Positions 53,321 to 62,305 of a stretch of DNA of 64,000 nucleotides are shown piece by piece. Position numbers and translations under genes: made by a program. Source of the DNA: a virus; the IMG/VR virus record IMGVR_UViG_3300048591_000242, positions 62,001 through 126,000 of that record. The stretch is one strand, 5' to 3'. The notes under the pieces are model-generated. The model was not told the origin of the DNA, did no database searches, and was given only the letters and a program-made list of their open reading frames with translations. Within the stretch, counting starts at the first letter, position 1. Every line of letters starts with the position of its first letter.

Positions 53321-53584
53321 ATGAAAAGTAAAATAAATAAAAAGGGTGTTAAGCTTGTAAGACATGCTAGTGGTGAAAAGCTAGCTTTTGGGCCAGTACA
53401 ATGGCTTAAAGTAAAACCGGTTATTGCTAATGAGTTGTCTAAATGCAATAGCAAGGCTGAACTGCTCCATGCCACTAAAGATATTTTAGGTGGTATCTAT
53501 GGTAGAGATGTAGCTATCATAAAAATGGTAGATGCAGCAGTATCCAGACTAGGTAGTTCTTCAAGGGAAACACAGGAAGCATAG
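53321..53584 (+). CDS. Small basic protein, 87 aa
   Basis: I do not recognise this protein. The N-terminus is strongly basic (KSKINKKGVKLVRHASGEK) and the rest is helical. The ribosome-binding site is weak; a GTG two codons upstream (53315) is an alternative start. It sits in the virion operon and could be a DNA- or capsid-associated factor. Confidence 0.55.
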   Translation: MKSKINKKGVKLVRHASGEKLAFGPVQWLKVKPVIANELSKCNSKAELLHATKDILGGIYGRDVAIIKMVDAAVSRLGSSSRETQEA

Positions 53585-53600
53585 TTGTAAGTAAGTCTAT

Positions 53601-53643
53601 AGTCATAGATCCGGCGTTTGTCTGGATCTATGACTGTATGCCG
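53601..53643 (+). terminator. Stem-loop with TATGCCG end motif
   Basis: AGTCATAGATCC (53601-53612) pairs perfectly with GGATCTATGACT (53624-53635). TATGCCG follows at 53637-53643. Confidence 0.75.
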
Positions 53644-53659
53644 TATGTTTACTATAACT

Positions 53660-53684
53660 TAAGGTATATATCACTATAGTAGAA
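53660..53684 (+). promoter_or_regulatory. Early-type promoter TAAGGTATATATCAC
   Basis: The block AGGTATATATCAC plus TATAGTAGAA at 53662-53684 is identical over 23 bases to 42225-42247. It lies about 33 bases before the GTG start of the next gene, so this gene is probably early although it is located among virion genes. Confidence 0.75.
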
Positions 53685-53716
53685 ACTTTGCTTATAGTAA
53701 CTATTGGAGAATAGTC

Positions 53717-54445
53717 GTGGGTAGAAAAAAAGAAGTTGTGGTTGTAAACACGTACGATCAGATGGTTTATATATTTGAGAGTCTAGGTAGTACCATAGAA
53801 GGGGCTAAGCGGTTAGAATTGCCAGGGGCTAATGAGAAAGGATTCGCTACTACAGTAACAAAGATATTGGGTGGTAAGGAGAATAACGAACCAAATGCCA
53901 TATTGGAGTTCTATTACATAGAGGACTACGATAAACATGTAAAGACCTTAAGGTCATGGTGGAAAGGCACTGAGATATTCCTAACGCTTACTGACGATGA
54001 TAGCGTCTTTATATTTCCAGATAAAGCTGCTTTAATGAATTATTTACGAGCTGTATTCCCTAATAGGGAAGGAATGGGTTCTTTAGAAAACATGGAAATG
54101 GATGGAGTTATAATTAATCTTGGATACAACTGTGAAGCCGAGATTGATGATATGAAAAGCATTGTCGATAGCTATGGTAATGGGTGGAATATATTTACCA
54201 GTCAGGCTATGGCTGCTTTAGGTGGCGACAAGATAACATCACCCGTGGGTTTATGTAACAACGGAGATGAGGAATATCTGGCCTTCGATCCATACGCCTC
54301 AGTTAGGATACACAAATTCGCAGAGGGTAAATATGTTACTCGTGAGTATATGAATGTATTGGAGGCAGGTATAGCAGAGGATACGTGTGTGTCAGTCATA
54401 GTAGTAGAAATGTTAAATACCCCTGAAGTAGTCTATAGTAGGTAA
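53717..54445 (+). CDS. Unknown protein, 242 aa
   Basis: I do not recognise this protein. It begins with GTG after TTGGAGAATA, behind an early-type promoter. It has a basic start (GRKKEVVVVNTYDQM) followed by a mixed alpha/beta body. The early promoter in the middle of a structural block suggests a host-interaction gene inserted there, without direct evidence of function. Confidence 0.62.
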   Translation: MGRKKEVVVVNTYDQMVYIFESLGSTIEGAKRLELPGANEKGFATTVTKILGGKENNEPNAILEFYYIEDYDKHVKTLRSWWKGTEIFLTLTDDDSVFIFPDKAALMNYLRAVFPNREGMGSLENMEMDGVIINLGYNCEAEIDDMKSIVDSYGNGWNIFTSQAMAALGGDKITSPVGLCNNGDEEYLAFDPYASVRIHKFAEGKYVTREYMNVLEAGIAEDTCVSVIVVEMLNTPEVVYSR

Positions 54446-54508
54446 AATGTGAATTGTGTGTAGTCAGCCGCCGTTGACTATGTATATCCCAGACATAGGT
54501 AAAAGATC

Positions 54509-55021
54509 ATGGGACTCGTATACCTGTACAGGCACACACGGAGTATTATTACACTACTACTCCTTAAAATATCTAAGCTATTAAACATACACTTTAGTAG
54601 TTTAGATAGGTGGGGCTTCAATAGACATACTAACCATACAAAGGCTATGGCTTGTCTAGACGATGAGAAATTGGCGGACTGCATAATAGCAGTTAGGGGC
54701 GATAGTAAGCCAGACAAAATTATAGCTCTGGCAGCGGGATGGGCATACATTTTAAACAAGAAACCTTCTGACATTAGGATTATAAAGTCTTATGTTAGAT
54801 TTGTTATAAAACAAAAGCCTATTCTGGATAGTGATTACTTTATGCTTATGTCGTTACTAGATACTACTACCTTTTATCTACCGGAAAAGATAGTTAGAGC
54901 TTTAATATCTAGTAGTGATTTATCCTACGAAGAAATGGATATCGTATTAGCGGATAAAGGCATTAAGTTAGAGAGAGCCTCATTGTTATATAGTGGGGAT
55001 GTTAGGTGGCTCGGTAGATAA
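54509..55021 (+). CDS. Unknown protein, 170 aa
   Basis: I do not recognise this helical protein. The N-terminal 40 residues are basic and hydrophobic (RHTRSIITLLLLKISKLL), and could be a membrane-associated helix. It starts after AGGTAAAAG. The 63 bases before it hold a small hairpin (AGTCA/TGACT) followed by TATG. Confidence 0.58.
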   Translation: MGLVYLYRHTRSIITLLLLKISKLLNIHFSSLDRWGFNRHTNHTKAMACLDDEKLADCIIAVRGDSKPDKIIALAAGWAYILNKKPSDIRIIKSYVRFVIKQKPILDSDYFMLMSLLDTTTFYLPEKIVRALISSSDLSYEEMDIVLADKGIKLERASLLYSGDVRWLGR

Positions 55022-55027
55022 TAAACG

Positions 55028-55066
55028 CAGATACTCGGTATATCCGGGTATCTGTGATTTATGCAT
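55028..55066 (+). terminator. Stem-loop with TATGCAT end motif and T-rich tail
   Basis: CAGATACTCGG (55028-55038) pairs with CCGGGTATCTG (55044-55054) with one G-T pair. TATGCAT lies at 55060-55066, followed by TTATTTATTTTTTC, so both terminator features are combined. Confidence 0.65.
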
Positions 55067-55124
55067 TTATTTATTTTTTCCTATAATAATTTATAAAACA
55101 ACCACAATAACTGGGGTATTTGCA

Positions 55125-57269
55125 ATGACAATTTTGTATGAGGCCGATTGGGGTAAATACCCGTCAGCTATAATAGATACAAAAACTACTAATACTAGTT
55201 TTCTACGACTAGCCAGTGTTTATAACCGGATGTCTGTGAAAAATAATGCGTTTCATCTTAGTTTATTACAGCCTAAACTACAGGGAGTAAATCCATTTGA
55301 TCCAGATTTAGATGAAGAAACCCAGCTAATGATAGCTCTGGAGTGCAGATGGAACCTGTGGTATTGTCTAAGAGAAATTATTCATCTACCCCCACAGGGT
55401 GGACCTAGCCCTATTCGCTATAAAGCCAACAGAGGTAACATAGCGCTTAGCTGGGCATTCATGAACCACATAGATTTTGCATTAATACAGCCACGACAAA
55501 CAGGTAAGTCAGGCTCTACAGACTCACTGTGGATAACAGTAATGAATCTGATGGCCACCCACACCACAATACAGTTACTTACCAATAACGATAAGGTTAG
55601 AAAATCTAACATAGACCGTTTAAAGGGCATACGAAATGAGCTACCTCAATATCTAAACCCTATTTCTAATATGGATTCTGATAACAAAGAAGGTTTGACC
55701 TGTTTAGCTAGAAATAACATCTACAAAACAGCCATAGGTAGAACCGATAGAACGGCAGCGGATGGTGTAGGTCGTGGTTTAACTTCACCTATACTGCACT
55801 CCGATGAAACTCCCTATACACCAAACATACAGATAAGCTTACCCGTAGCACTATCCTCTGGTACTGCGGCCAGAGAAAACGCTAGAGCGGCTGGAGGCTT
55901 ATATTGTAACGTATTTACTACTACTGCTGGTAAAAAAGATTCAAAGGAGGGTAAGTTTGCGTATAATCTAATTCACAACGGTATGTACTGGAATGAAAGA
56001 CTGTTGGATTGTAGAGATAGGGAAGAGTTAGAGAATGTAATACTAAAGAACTCACATGGCGACAAGCCTATGATAAATGGTACCTTCAGCCACAGACAGC
56101 TAGGTTATACTGACGGATGGTTAAAGGATGCCATAAATAACTCTCGCTCCAGTGAGGACTTGGCTAATCGAGATTATTTAAACATATGGACTAGTGGTAC
56201 TGAGTCTAGCCCTTTAACCATAGCCATTAACGAAGCTATACATAGGTCTGAAATAGACCCCATGTACACCGAAATGACTAAGGACGGATATCAGCTAAGA
56301 TGGTATTTACCTAAGGAAGATATACTAAAGGTATTAAATGACGATCCGCATTTAATAACCTTAGATAGTAGTAATGCAGTAGGTAAGGATGCTAACGGAT
56401 TAACCTTTATAAATGCTACCGATATGTCCATTACTGCCACATCAAACGTATCTGAAGCTAACCTATTTAGGTATGCTAAATGGATTACCGACTTACTCAT
56501 TATGTACCCTAAGACCATCTTTGTTATAGAAAACAAAAGCTCTGCTCAGGGTATAATAGATGTATTACTAACTATACTTCCAAAGCACGGTATAGATCCA
56601 TTTAAAAGGATTTATAACAGACTAGTAGAGAACTCTGAGAAGTATGCAGAAGCCTTTGCTGAGCTTAAGAGGCCCGTACATAGTAGAAAGGAAGAGTTCT
56701 ATTTAAAGAACAAAGGTCTATTCGGTTTTATGACTTCTGGTAATAGCAGATCCTTTTTATATGACACCGTCCTACAGCAGGCAGCTAAGATGTCAGCACA
56801 TCTAATACGAGATAGGGTACTATCTAGTGAGATACGTGGCCTGATAATGGTAAATGGTAGAGTAGATCACCCAGCAGGGGCACATGACGACTTAACTATT
56901 TCATGGCTATTGGGACATTACTTTGTTTCACATTCTAAAGGACTTAAGCACTATGACATAGATCTTTCTTTGGTATTATCTAGAGCCATAGATGATTCTG
57001 CTGAAATATCTGAAATAGATGCTGAGAAGCGAGCTAGAGTAGCTAAGCTTAGATTAGAGGTAGAGTCTTTAAAGAGAATGTTAAAGACGGCTATTACACC
57101 CATAGAGGGTAATCGAATAGAGTGTCTACTTAGACAAAGGGTATCTACTTTAGAGCTAGAGACAGGTCAGAGCATAAACTTAGATAGCATAATAAATGAA
57201 GCTAAGGAGATTAAAAACAAATCTACCTCTTTAAGGGATGCAATAAAGAGGTACGCTATATCTAGATAA
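55125..57269 (+). CDS. terL: Terminase large subunit
   Basis: A 714-residue DNA-packaging motor. The ATPase shows Walker A QPRQTGKS (122-129) and Walker B ILHSDE (Asp227-Glu228). The RNase H-like nuclease domain shows ITLDSSN with Asp414, and AHDDLTISW with Asp588, the expected metal ligands. The last 120 residues are helical and charged, perhaps for contacts with the portal. Its location behind virion genes matches phiKZ, where terL (gp25) precedes the sheath region. The ATG at 55125 follows CTGGGG; a further in-frame stretch upstream overlaps the previous gene and the terminator and is not coding. Confidence 0.92.
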   Translation: MTILYEADWGKYPSAIIDTKTTNTSFLRLASVYNRMSVKNNAFHLSLLQPKLQGVNPFDPDLDEETQLMIALECRWNLWYCLREIIHLPPQGGPSPIRYKANRGNIALSWAFMNHIDFALIQPRQTGKSGSTDSLWITVMNLMATHTTIQLLTNNDKVRKSNIDRLKGIRNELPQYLNPISNMDSDNKEGLTCLARNNIYKTAIGRTDRTAADGVGRGLTSPILHSDETPYTPNIQISLPVALSSGTAARENARAAGGLYCNVFTTTAGKKDSKEGKFAYNLIHNGMYWNERLLDCRDREELENVILKNSHGDKPMINGTFSHRQLGYTDGWLKDAINNSRSSEDLANRDYLNIWTSGTESSPLTIAINEAIHRSEIDPMYTEMTKDGYQLRWYLPKEDILKVLNDDPHLITLDSSNAVGKDANGLTFINATDMSITATSNVSEANLFRYAKWITDLLIMYPKTIFVIENKSSAQGIIDVLLTILPKHGIDPFKRIYNRLVENSEKYAEAFAELKRPVHSRKEEFYLKNKGLFGFMTSGNSRSFLYDTVLQQAAKMSAHLIRDRVLSSEIRGLIMVNGRVDHPAGAHDDLTISWLLGHYFVSHSKGLKHYDIDLSLVLSRAIDDSAEISEIDAEKRARVAKLRLEVESLKRMLKTAITPIEGNRIECLLRQRVSTLELETGQSINLDSIINEAKEIKNKSTSLRDAIKRYAISR

Positions 57270-57271
57270 TG

Positions 57272-57324
57272 CAGCATAGTACTCTAGTACTCCTACGCGG
57301 AGTACTAGAGTATGCTTTATGCCG
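57272..57324. terminator. Symmetric bidirectional terminator with TATGCYG on both strands
   Basis: ACTCTAGTACTCC (57281-57293) pairs perfectly with GGAGTACTAGAGT (57299-57311). TATGCCG is at 57318-57324 and CAGCATA at 57272-57278. It separates terL from the convergent minus-strand genes. Confidence 0.78.
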
Positions 57325-57663
57325 TTATTTTCTTACGTTACTTACTAAACCATTAAAATAGTTACGTATGGTAGTTACTACGGATTTACTTTCCTCTACC
57401 TGCTGCGGCGTATGCTTGAGCTTTAGCTGCTCTCTATCTATACCGCAAGCTACGCCAATCTCAATACGCATCGCATCTATTGTGTCTTGTAATGTAACTA
57501 AGTCGTTATATACCTCACGCATGTTAATCACTCCGGGTATACATGGATGGGTAGAAGTCCACCCATTGGCTTTGGCTATCTTAATGTTTCTACCCAATAA
57601 AGCCATATCGGCTAGAATTGTTGTTGATATTTTATTTATGTTATAAACATTTACTGTTTTCAT
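57325..57663 (-). CDS. Unknown protein, 112 aa
   Basis: I do not recognise this small helical protein. It has a central helix with NDLVTLQDTIDAMRIEIG and a lysine-rich end. It starts after AAGGAAT, 16 bases behind the dCMP deaminase gene, so it is likely in the same operon. Confidence 0.62.
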   Translation of the reverse strand: MKTVNVYNINKISTTILADMALLGRNIKIAKANGWTSTHPCIPGVINMREVYNDLVTLQDTIDAMRIEIGVACGIDREQLKLKHTPQQVEESKSVVTTIRNYFNGLVSNVRK

Positions 57664-57679
57664 GTGTTACAATTCCTTT

Positions 57680-58165
57680 TTATGCGACTCTATGCAGGTC
57701 AGTATCCAGGAAATACAATGACACGTTTGCATTGTTGAATCTATTTAAAATTTCTGCACCATCATGGTCAGACTCTTGCCAGTATGCTTCTGGTGGAGTA
57801 GGTACTACAACGAACGACAGATCCACCTGAGCGATTAAACCTAAACAGGTAGGACAAGGTATCCTTGTCGTATAAAGTACGCCACCGGACACTCTGGCCC
57901 CAGTACGCAGTGCATTCATTAGAGCATTAGCTTCGGCATGTACTATATTTCTTCTGACAAACTCCCTATCTTCAAATATAGACTCAGGCTCCATCATACC
58001 TCTTGGAAATCCATTAAACCCATCAGTTATTATTTCTTTGTCAGACCCTACAATAACGGCCCCTACTCCAGCTACTGGGTCTTTGGAGTAGCTAGCCACT
58101 ATATGAGCCCTATCCATAAATCTATTGTGCCATTTAAGGCTAAAGCTATTAGGGTCTATAACCAT
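57680..58165 (-). CDS. Deoxycytidylate deaminase
   Basis: A 161-residue zinc-dependent deaminase converting dCMP to dUMP, the substrate of thymidylate synthase. The zinc site is complete: HAEAN with His76 and the proton-shuttling Glu78, and PCPTC with Cys104 and Cys107. DGFNGFPRG (48-56) is the phosphate-binding stretch typical of the dCMP branch. The ATG at 58165 is used because upstream in-frame codons overlap the previous gene. A following ITRxP-like segment TTRIPC precedes the cysteines as in family members. Confidence 0.92.
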   Translation of the reverse strand: MVIDPNSFSLKWHNRFMDRAHIVASYSKDPVAGVGAVIVGSDKEIITDGFNGFPRGMMEPESIFEDREFVRRNIVHAEANALMNALRTGARVSGGVLYTTRIPCPTCLGLIAQVDLSFVVVPTPPEAYWQESDHDGAEILNRFNNANVSLYFLDTDLHRVA

Positions 58166-58178
58166 CTTAATCACCACA

Positions 58179-58586
58179 CTAGTATAAACGTATACCGCCA
58201 CTACACTCATTAACCCTAGAATATCTAGGCACCAACAGCACCAGGCCATAAGAGTAAACCAAACAAACACCTTCCGTATTTACAATACGCACAGACTCAG
58301 TTTTAATAACCCTATGATACTTATACAGACTTACATTGTTCTCGTTTGCTCTTACAAACCGCCACTCTTCCCCACTTTCCATATAACAAGTTAATACCGT
58401 ATACCTATCCTCATATACGGTGTAACTGCGTACATAATCCATCTGTGTACTGGCTAATACATTACCTTCAATAAAGCTTTGTATCTGTAAAATATACCTT
58501 ATATTTTTAGAGGATATATCCGCTAGATTCATACAGCCTACAGTATTGCTTAATGCTGTTTTATCAGTCAATCTGTATATCGTCAT
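58179..58586 (-). CDS. Unknown protein, 135 aa
   Basis: I do not recognise this protein. It is beta-rich (SYTVYEDRYTVLTCYMESGEE is typical of its strands, here shortened to the key part) with several Tyr and Val residues and no membrane segment. It ends 13 bases before the dCMP deaminase start and is probably co-transcribed with it. Confidence 0.6.
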   Translation of the reverse strand: MTIYRLTDKTALSNTVGCMNLADISSKNIRYILQIQSFIEGNVLASTQMDYVRSYTVYEDRYTVLTCYMESGEEWRFVRANENNVSLYKYHRVIKTESVRIVNTEGVCLVYSYGLVLLVPRYSRVNECSGGIRLY

Positions 58587-58640
58587 GACGGTGGCTGTCC
58601 TATATAGGGTTTATTTACAGATAATTTTAAGTACCGGTAA

Positions 58641-60428
58641 TTAATTAAATACCTTATAGGTAAGTATTCTTAGCGTACAGTATATTAGACATGCTATACG
58701 GGTAGAGGCCAGTATACCTGAATGTTTATTAGAGATAGCATTAGTTACTACATCTGTTACTATATCCCTAACCTCCAAAATATCTTGATTGGTAAGCTGT
58801 GAAGATCTATACATGTTTCTTAACTTCACAACCATAGCGGTTAGATTAACGTTCTCTCCAGTATTTACTCGTCGGTATTCTGTTATATAGATAACTAAAT
58901 TACGTATTAGCTTTTCTATGTCAGGCTTATTTCTCTTACCAAAGTTAGCTGGTATTTCCTCTAATGCTTTAGTAAGAAAACGTTTATCTGCGGTAGGTAC
59001 TAATATTAAGGTCTGTTCAACTAACTCGCTACGTATAAAGTCGTTTCTGTCCTTAAAGACCTCAATGCTATTGCGTATGAGAGCGTCTGCGTTATTCTCA
59101 TACTCACGCATTACTCTTTCACCATCTTTAGTAATAAACTTACTTTCAGATAGTACCCTAACATCGGCATCCCTAAGACGCATATATTCACTAGTTAATT
59201 TCTTTATAACTTCCCGTATTCTGGACTGTATGTCTGTAACCACATACATTACTTTTGGGTCGTTATCAAATAACTCTAAGGTCGCTCTATGTACGCTACT
59301 GTCAGACAGGATATCTAGTGATCTAGCCATTACTAAGCCACCCCAGTTATGGTGTTTCTTAAGTAGACTCTTTCTACTAAGAGACTCATATAAAGCTAAA
59401 GCTATAGCCTCCTGGCTCTTATGTGGGAAGAAGTGCCCTAATAGCGACGAAAGAAACTTGTAATGCAGCATCTTAAAAATAGCTAACAAGGCCGAATCTC
59501 TTTCTTTACTAGACAAAGAGTCACTGTTTATAAAGCGATGCGCTAAATATACAAAACTCATATTTACTGGAGACTTACCAACCACACCATATTTGTTGAC
59601 CTCTTCTACGTCTCTGAAGTCATCAGTTAGCTCTTCCCATTCTTCTATCTTAAGGATGTCTTCTATCCACTCACCCTCGTCATCATACGTATATTTAATG
59701 CGGTATATGCCTAACAGATTACTACCTAGAAAATTAATGTGTTCTTCATTTCTGGTTTCAAATCCAGTTACAAAAGAAACTACCTTTTTAGCTAAAGATG
59801 AGTCTATGTCTAGATGTGAAAAGTAATTATCAAATACATCCTTTATCGAGTTACCGGAAGACTTAAGATTCTCAAAGGACGGATTTACATGATGTACTAC
59901 ATGTACACCCTTTGGTACAGTGTAGTCACCTGGGTTTACTTCATTCTCCAGACTCTGTGATTCTGGAAAATGCCATATAGGTAACTCACCTAAAACGTAT
60001 CTGCCTTCATAGAAGCTAGAAATAGAATGCTCGTGTGCCCTTAATTTAGGTACGTACGCTAGCAACATCTTTATAGCTGGAGTAATTATAATTTCAGCTA
60101 CTTTAATTAAGTGTACTGGGTCGGTACACCAGATTACGTTGGTAATGGTAGTGTCTCCTACCAGATAGTTGGCATCTAGATACTTACTATCTAACCTTCT
60201 AAAGGTATCTCTTACTGGAGAATATACAGAGAAGCTCATACCGGCTGGAGGTAAGGTATCTAGATCTATATGTGCCGCCAGGATAGCTTCATTTATTGTT
60301 GGGCAAAAGGGTATCCTGGGCTTGTTACTTTCATCCAACCTTTTAAATTTTTCAGGTACTTCTGGAACGAAGGGATAAAGCACGGATAAGTCGTGGTTCT
60401 CAGAAATATGAAATAGTTTAATAGCCAT
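58641..60428 (-). CDS. Unknown protein, 595 aa
   Basis: I do not recognise the whole protein. The N-terminal 60 residues (KLFHISENHDLSVLYPFVP, then PRIPFCPTINEAIL) have the look of a domain found at the start of various phage and bacterial proteins of unknown function. The rest is helical. It is the first gene of the minus-strand operon ending with the dCMP deaminase group. It could be a virion or a nucleotide-related protein; nothing decides this. Confidence 0.55.
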   Translation of the reverse strand: MAIKLFHISENHDLSVLYPFVPEVPEKFKRLDESNKPRIPFCPTINEAILAAHIDLDTLPPAGMSFSVYSPVRDTFRRLDSKYLDANYLVGDTTITNVIWCTDPVHLIKVAEIIITPAIKMLLAYVPKLRAHEHSISSFYEGRYVLGELPIWHFPESQSLENEVNPGDYTVPKGVHVVHHVNPSFENLKSSGNSIKDVFDNYFSHLDIDSSLAKKVVSFVTGFETRNEEHINFLGSNLLGIYRIKYTYDDEGEWIEDILKIEEWEELTDDFRDVEEVNKYGVVGKSPVNMSFVYLAHRFINSDSLSSKERDSALLAIFKMLHYKFLSSLLGHFFPHKSQEAIALALYESLSRKSLLKKHHNWGGLVMARSLDILSDSSVHRATLELFDNDPKVMYVVTDIQSRIREVIKKLTSEYMRLRDADVRVLSESKFITKDGERVMREYENNADALIRNSIEVFKDRNDFIRSELVEQTLILVPTADKRFLTKALEEIPANFGKRNKPDIEKLIRNLVIYITEYRRVNTGENVNLTAMVVKLRNMYRSSQLTNQDILEVRDIVTDVVTNAISNKHSGILASTRIACLIYCTLRILTYKVFN

Positions 60429-60505
60429 TGCCTAACTCCGTTTGAGTATAAAATGCGTTATATATAATCGCTGTAGCTATGTATTTTGTTAATTGTATAT
60501 AGAGG

Positions 60506-60598
60506 CTATATAGTGTTAAAAATAACTATATAGATGAATAGTACGACGGCAGGGAAAACGGGCTACAGCTAATAGCTGGCCCAACTTCCCGTATGTTT
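60506..60598 (+). promoter_or_regulatory. Leader with two inverted repeats upstream of an unknown gene
   Basis: CTATATAGT (60506-60514) is the exact reverse complement of ACTATATAG (60525-60533). Downstream, GGGAA/TTCCC, GGGC/GCCC and CAGCT/AGCTG nest into one compound hairpin (60552-60590), followed by TATGTTT and a T-rich stretch, 14 bases before the start codon. The hairpin lies between the divergent promoter region and the gene, so it looks like an attenuator or leader control element. Confidence 0.55.
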
Positions 60599-60611
60599 TT
60601 ATGGAGGCTTT

Positions 60612-61100
60612 ATGTTATCTGGTAAGAAGTCAGTAGCTCTTAAGGGCAAATATGACATTAGGGCCATACTAAAGGAAGGGCCTTTAAATAAGCTATCTAT
60701 AGATGAAGTTATGGATAACGTAAACATAACCGCAGCCATTATAGATACTTATACTCTTGTACTGCAAAACTGTGAATCAGTGAATTTGTATGATTTTACA
60801 AATGACACCCTAGAAGTACCTGAAGTAATTATAAGAATGTGTGAGAGGGTTATATTCCCTACAGTAGTAAAGTCGAAGATGGTATCTATAACCAACAGTA
60901 CCATACATGTAGAAGAGCCAAAGAAACTACATATAAGCGGCGATCTAATATTAACCGACTCTATATTTACTGGAGGAGGAGAGGTTATTGTAAATGGTAC
61001 AGTATATGCCGATGATGTTAGTTATACCAAAATACCGGAATGGAACATACGCTATAATAAGCTAGTAGACGTAGGTAGTACTAACAGAATACAAACATAA
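60612..61100 (+). CDS. Unknown protein with beta-helix-like C-terminus, 162 aa
   Basis: I do not recognise the family. The last 90 residues contain short strand-turn units (SITNSTIHVEEP, LHISGDLILTDS, GGGEVIVNGTVYADD) that resemble a right-handed beta-helix or bactofilin-like fold. The N-terminus is basic. It starts after ATGGAGG, preceded by a compound hairpin that could control its expression. Confidence 0.58.
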   Translation: MLSGKKSVALKGKYDIRAILKEGPLNKLSIDEVMDNVNITAAIIDTYTLVLQNCESVNLYDFTNDTLEVPEVIIRMCERVIFPTVVKSKMVSITNSTIHVEEPKKLHISGDLILTDSIFTGGGEVIVNGTVYADDVSYTKIPEWNIRYNKLVDVGSTNRIQT

Positions 61101-61106
61101 GCTTTA

Positions 61107-61141
61107 TACCTATCCCGTTCTGGGGATAGGTAATTATGCTG
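61107..61141 (+). terminator. Stem-loop with TATGCTG end motif
   Basis: ACCTATCCC (61108-61116) pairs with GGGATAGGT (61123-61131). TATGCTG follows at 61135-61141, then TATTTTAG. Confidence 0.72.
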
Positions 61142-61162
61142 TATTTTAGATTCAACATTTAT

Positions 61163-61177
61163 TCAGATATATATTAA
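61163..61177 (+). promoter_or_regulatory. Weak early-type promoter candidate
   Basis: TCAGATATATATTAA resembles the TTAGGTATATATTAC element but lacks the GG and the final C. It lies 45 bases before a small basic gene and the two membrane-protein genes. Confidence 0.4.
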
Positions 61178-61221
61178 AGTAATAGAGCAACAATGCTTTT
61201 AGTTACTAGAGGTATTTGATT

Positions 61222-61353
61222 ATGCAAGAATTCAAGAAGAATAAGGCTATACTGGAAGAACGAGCTTTGGCATATAAGGATATAAAGAAACACAAACACT
61301 GCATGCATAGTACTATAGTGCGTGCAAACAGAAACAAGTACAAAACCATTTAA
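61222..61353 (+). CDS. Small basic protein, 43 aa
   Basis: A short frame behind TAGAGGTATTTGATT. The product is strongly basic and helical (EFKKNKAILEERALAYKDIK), with several His residues near the middle. It is placed between a promoter candidate and the membrane-protein pair. Plausible but unproven. Confidence 0.55.
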   Translation: MQEFKKNKAILEERALAYKDIKKHKHCMHSTIVRANRNKYKTI

Positions 61354-61386
61354 TCCAATAAGACTTTAAGTCTAGGAGAATTTATT

Positions 61387-61827
61387 ATGTTTACTGCATC
61401 TTTATGTTTAGCACTTTCAGCACTGTTTGGTTTGGCTCTTACCCTTAAAAGATTCATGGGACTAGTTAACCGAAGAACAGTGACTAAAGTTACGCTGCTA
61501 AATCTTGTAACCTCGAGTATTTTATTAGCGTTTGAAGGCGGAACTAACCCACTCATTGTATTGGGCCTTATTATGCCGATGGTGGCTCTACCTATAACTC
61601 TGGACAATATCTTAAAGGATAACATGAAAATGTTTGTTCGTTATGCCATATTTCCTGTAGCAGTGATGGTAATAGGCATAATAAATTTATGGTTGACCGG
61701 CTATGAGCCTATAGCACTGACTCTGTTCTTTGCGTTAGGGTTAGGGGTTGTGCTAAATACGGTTGGCTCTAGAGCTAGAGCAGAAAACGCAATTGCCGTG
61801 GCAAGACAAGTATACTTTGAAATTTAA
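61387..61827 (+). CDS. Four-helix membrane protein, copy A, 146 aa
   Basis: Four hydrophobic segments are visible (about 4-20, 40-60, 80-105 and 115-130). The middle contains EGGTNPLIVLGLIM followed by ALPITLDNILKDN. The next gene encodes a clearly related protein, with GGTDPIIIMGMAL and TLPFLMDVILKGN in the same places. I do not recognise the family. It starts after TAGGAGAATTTA. It is probably inserted in the host inner membrane. Confidence 0.72.
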   Translation: MFTASLCLALSALFGLALTLKRFMGLVNRRTVTKVTLLNLVTSSILLAFEGGTNPLIVLGLIMPMVALPITLDNILKDNMKMFVRYAIFPVAVMVIGIINLWLTGYEPIALTLFFALGLGVVLNTVGSRARAENAIAVARQVYFEI

Positions 61828-61867
61828 CATAATCCACTGATAGGGTTTTAAACCCAGGAGAATCTCT

Positions 61868-62305
61868 ATGCTAATACCAGCAATTACCTTAACTATCGTG
61901 TACGCGGTTTCATTGTCTATAACCAACTTTATGTATGGACGCATTATAAAACAAGGAATGGTTACCGCTATTACCTTCACAAACCTTATAATTTCATTAT
62001 TGGTAATGACGTTAGTAGGTGGTACCGACCCTATTATAATAATGGGTATGGCATTAGGTGCCATGACGTTACCCTTTCTTATGGATGTAATATTGAAGGG
62101 AAATGTTAACCTATTTATATACTTAAACATGTTGCCTGTAGTAGTTGGGCTGGTAGGCGTAGTACATCTGTGGGGGACTGGTGTGGAGCCTGCTGGATTA
62201 ACTGCCGTAGTGTTATGCGGCTCAGTCTATGTGATATGGCTTGGTATGAAAAAGGACAAGGCTAAAGCTTGTTTATGGCAGGCAAGAAACCTTTATCTTA
62301 GTTAA
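61868..62305 (+). CDS. Four-helix membrane protein, copy B, 145 aa
   Basis: A paralogue of the preceding protein with the same length and segment layout. Shared points include a TxxNLxxS segment, the GGTxPxIxxG loop, the ILKxN loop, a WxTGxEPxxLT segment and a basic C-terminal end. It starts after CAGGAGAATCTC, 40 bases behind copy A. The pair arose by tandem duplication with considerable divergence. No function is known. Confidence 0.72.
   Translation: MLIPAITLTIVYAVSLSITNFMYGRIIKQGMVTAITFTNLIISLLVMTLVGGTDPIIIMGMALGAMTLPFLMDVILKGNVNLFIYLNMLPVVVGLVGVVHLWGTGVEPAGLTAVVLCGSVYVIWLGMKKDKAKACLWQARNLYLS

Noticed and set aside
58918-59463. A 181-residue plus-strand frame opposite the 595-residue minus-strand gene.
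   Set aside because: Low-complexity Ser/Leu content, no ribosome-binding site and full overlap with a better gene.
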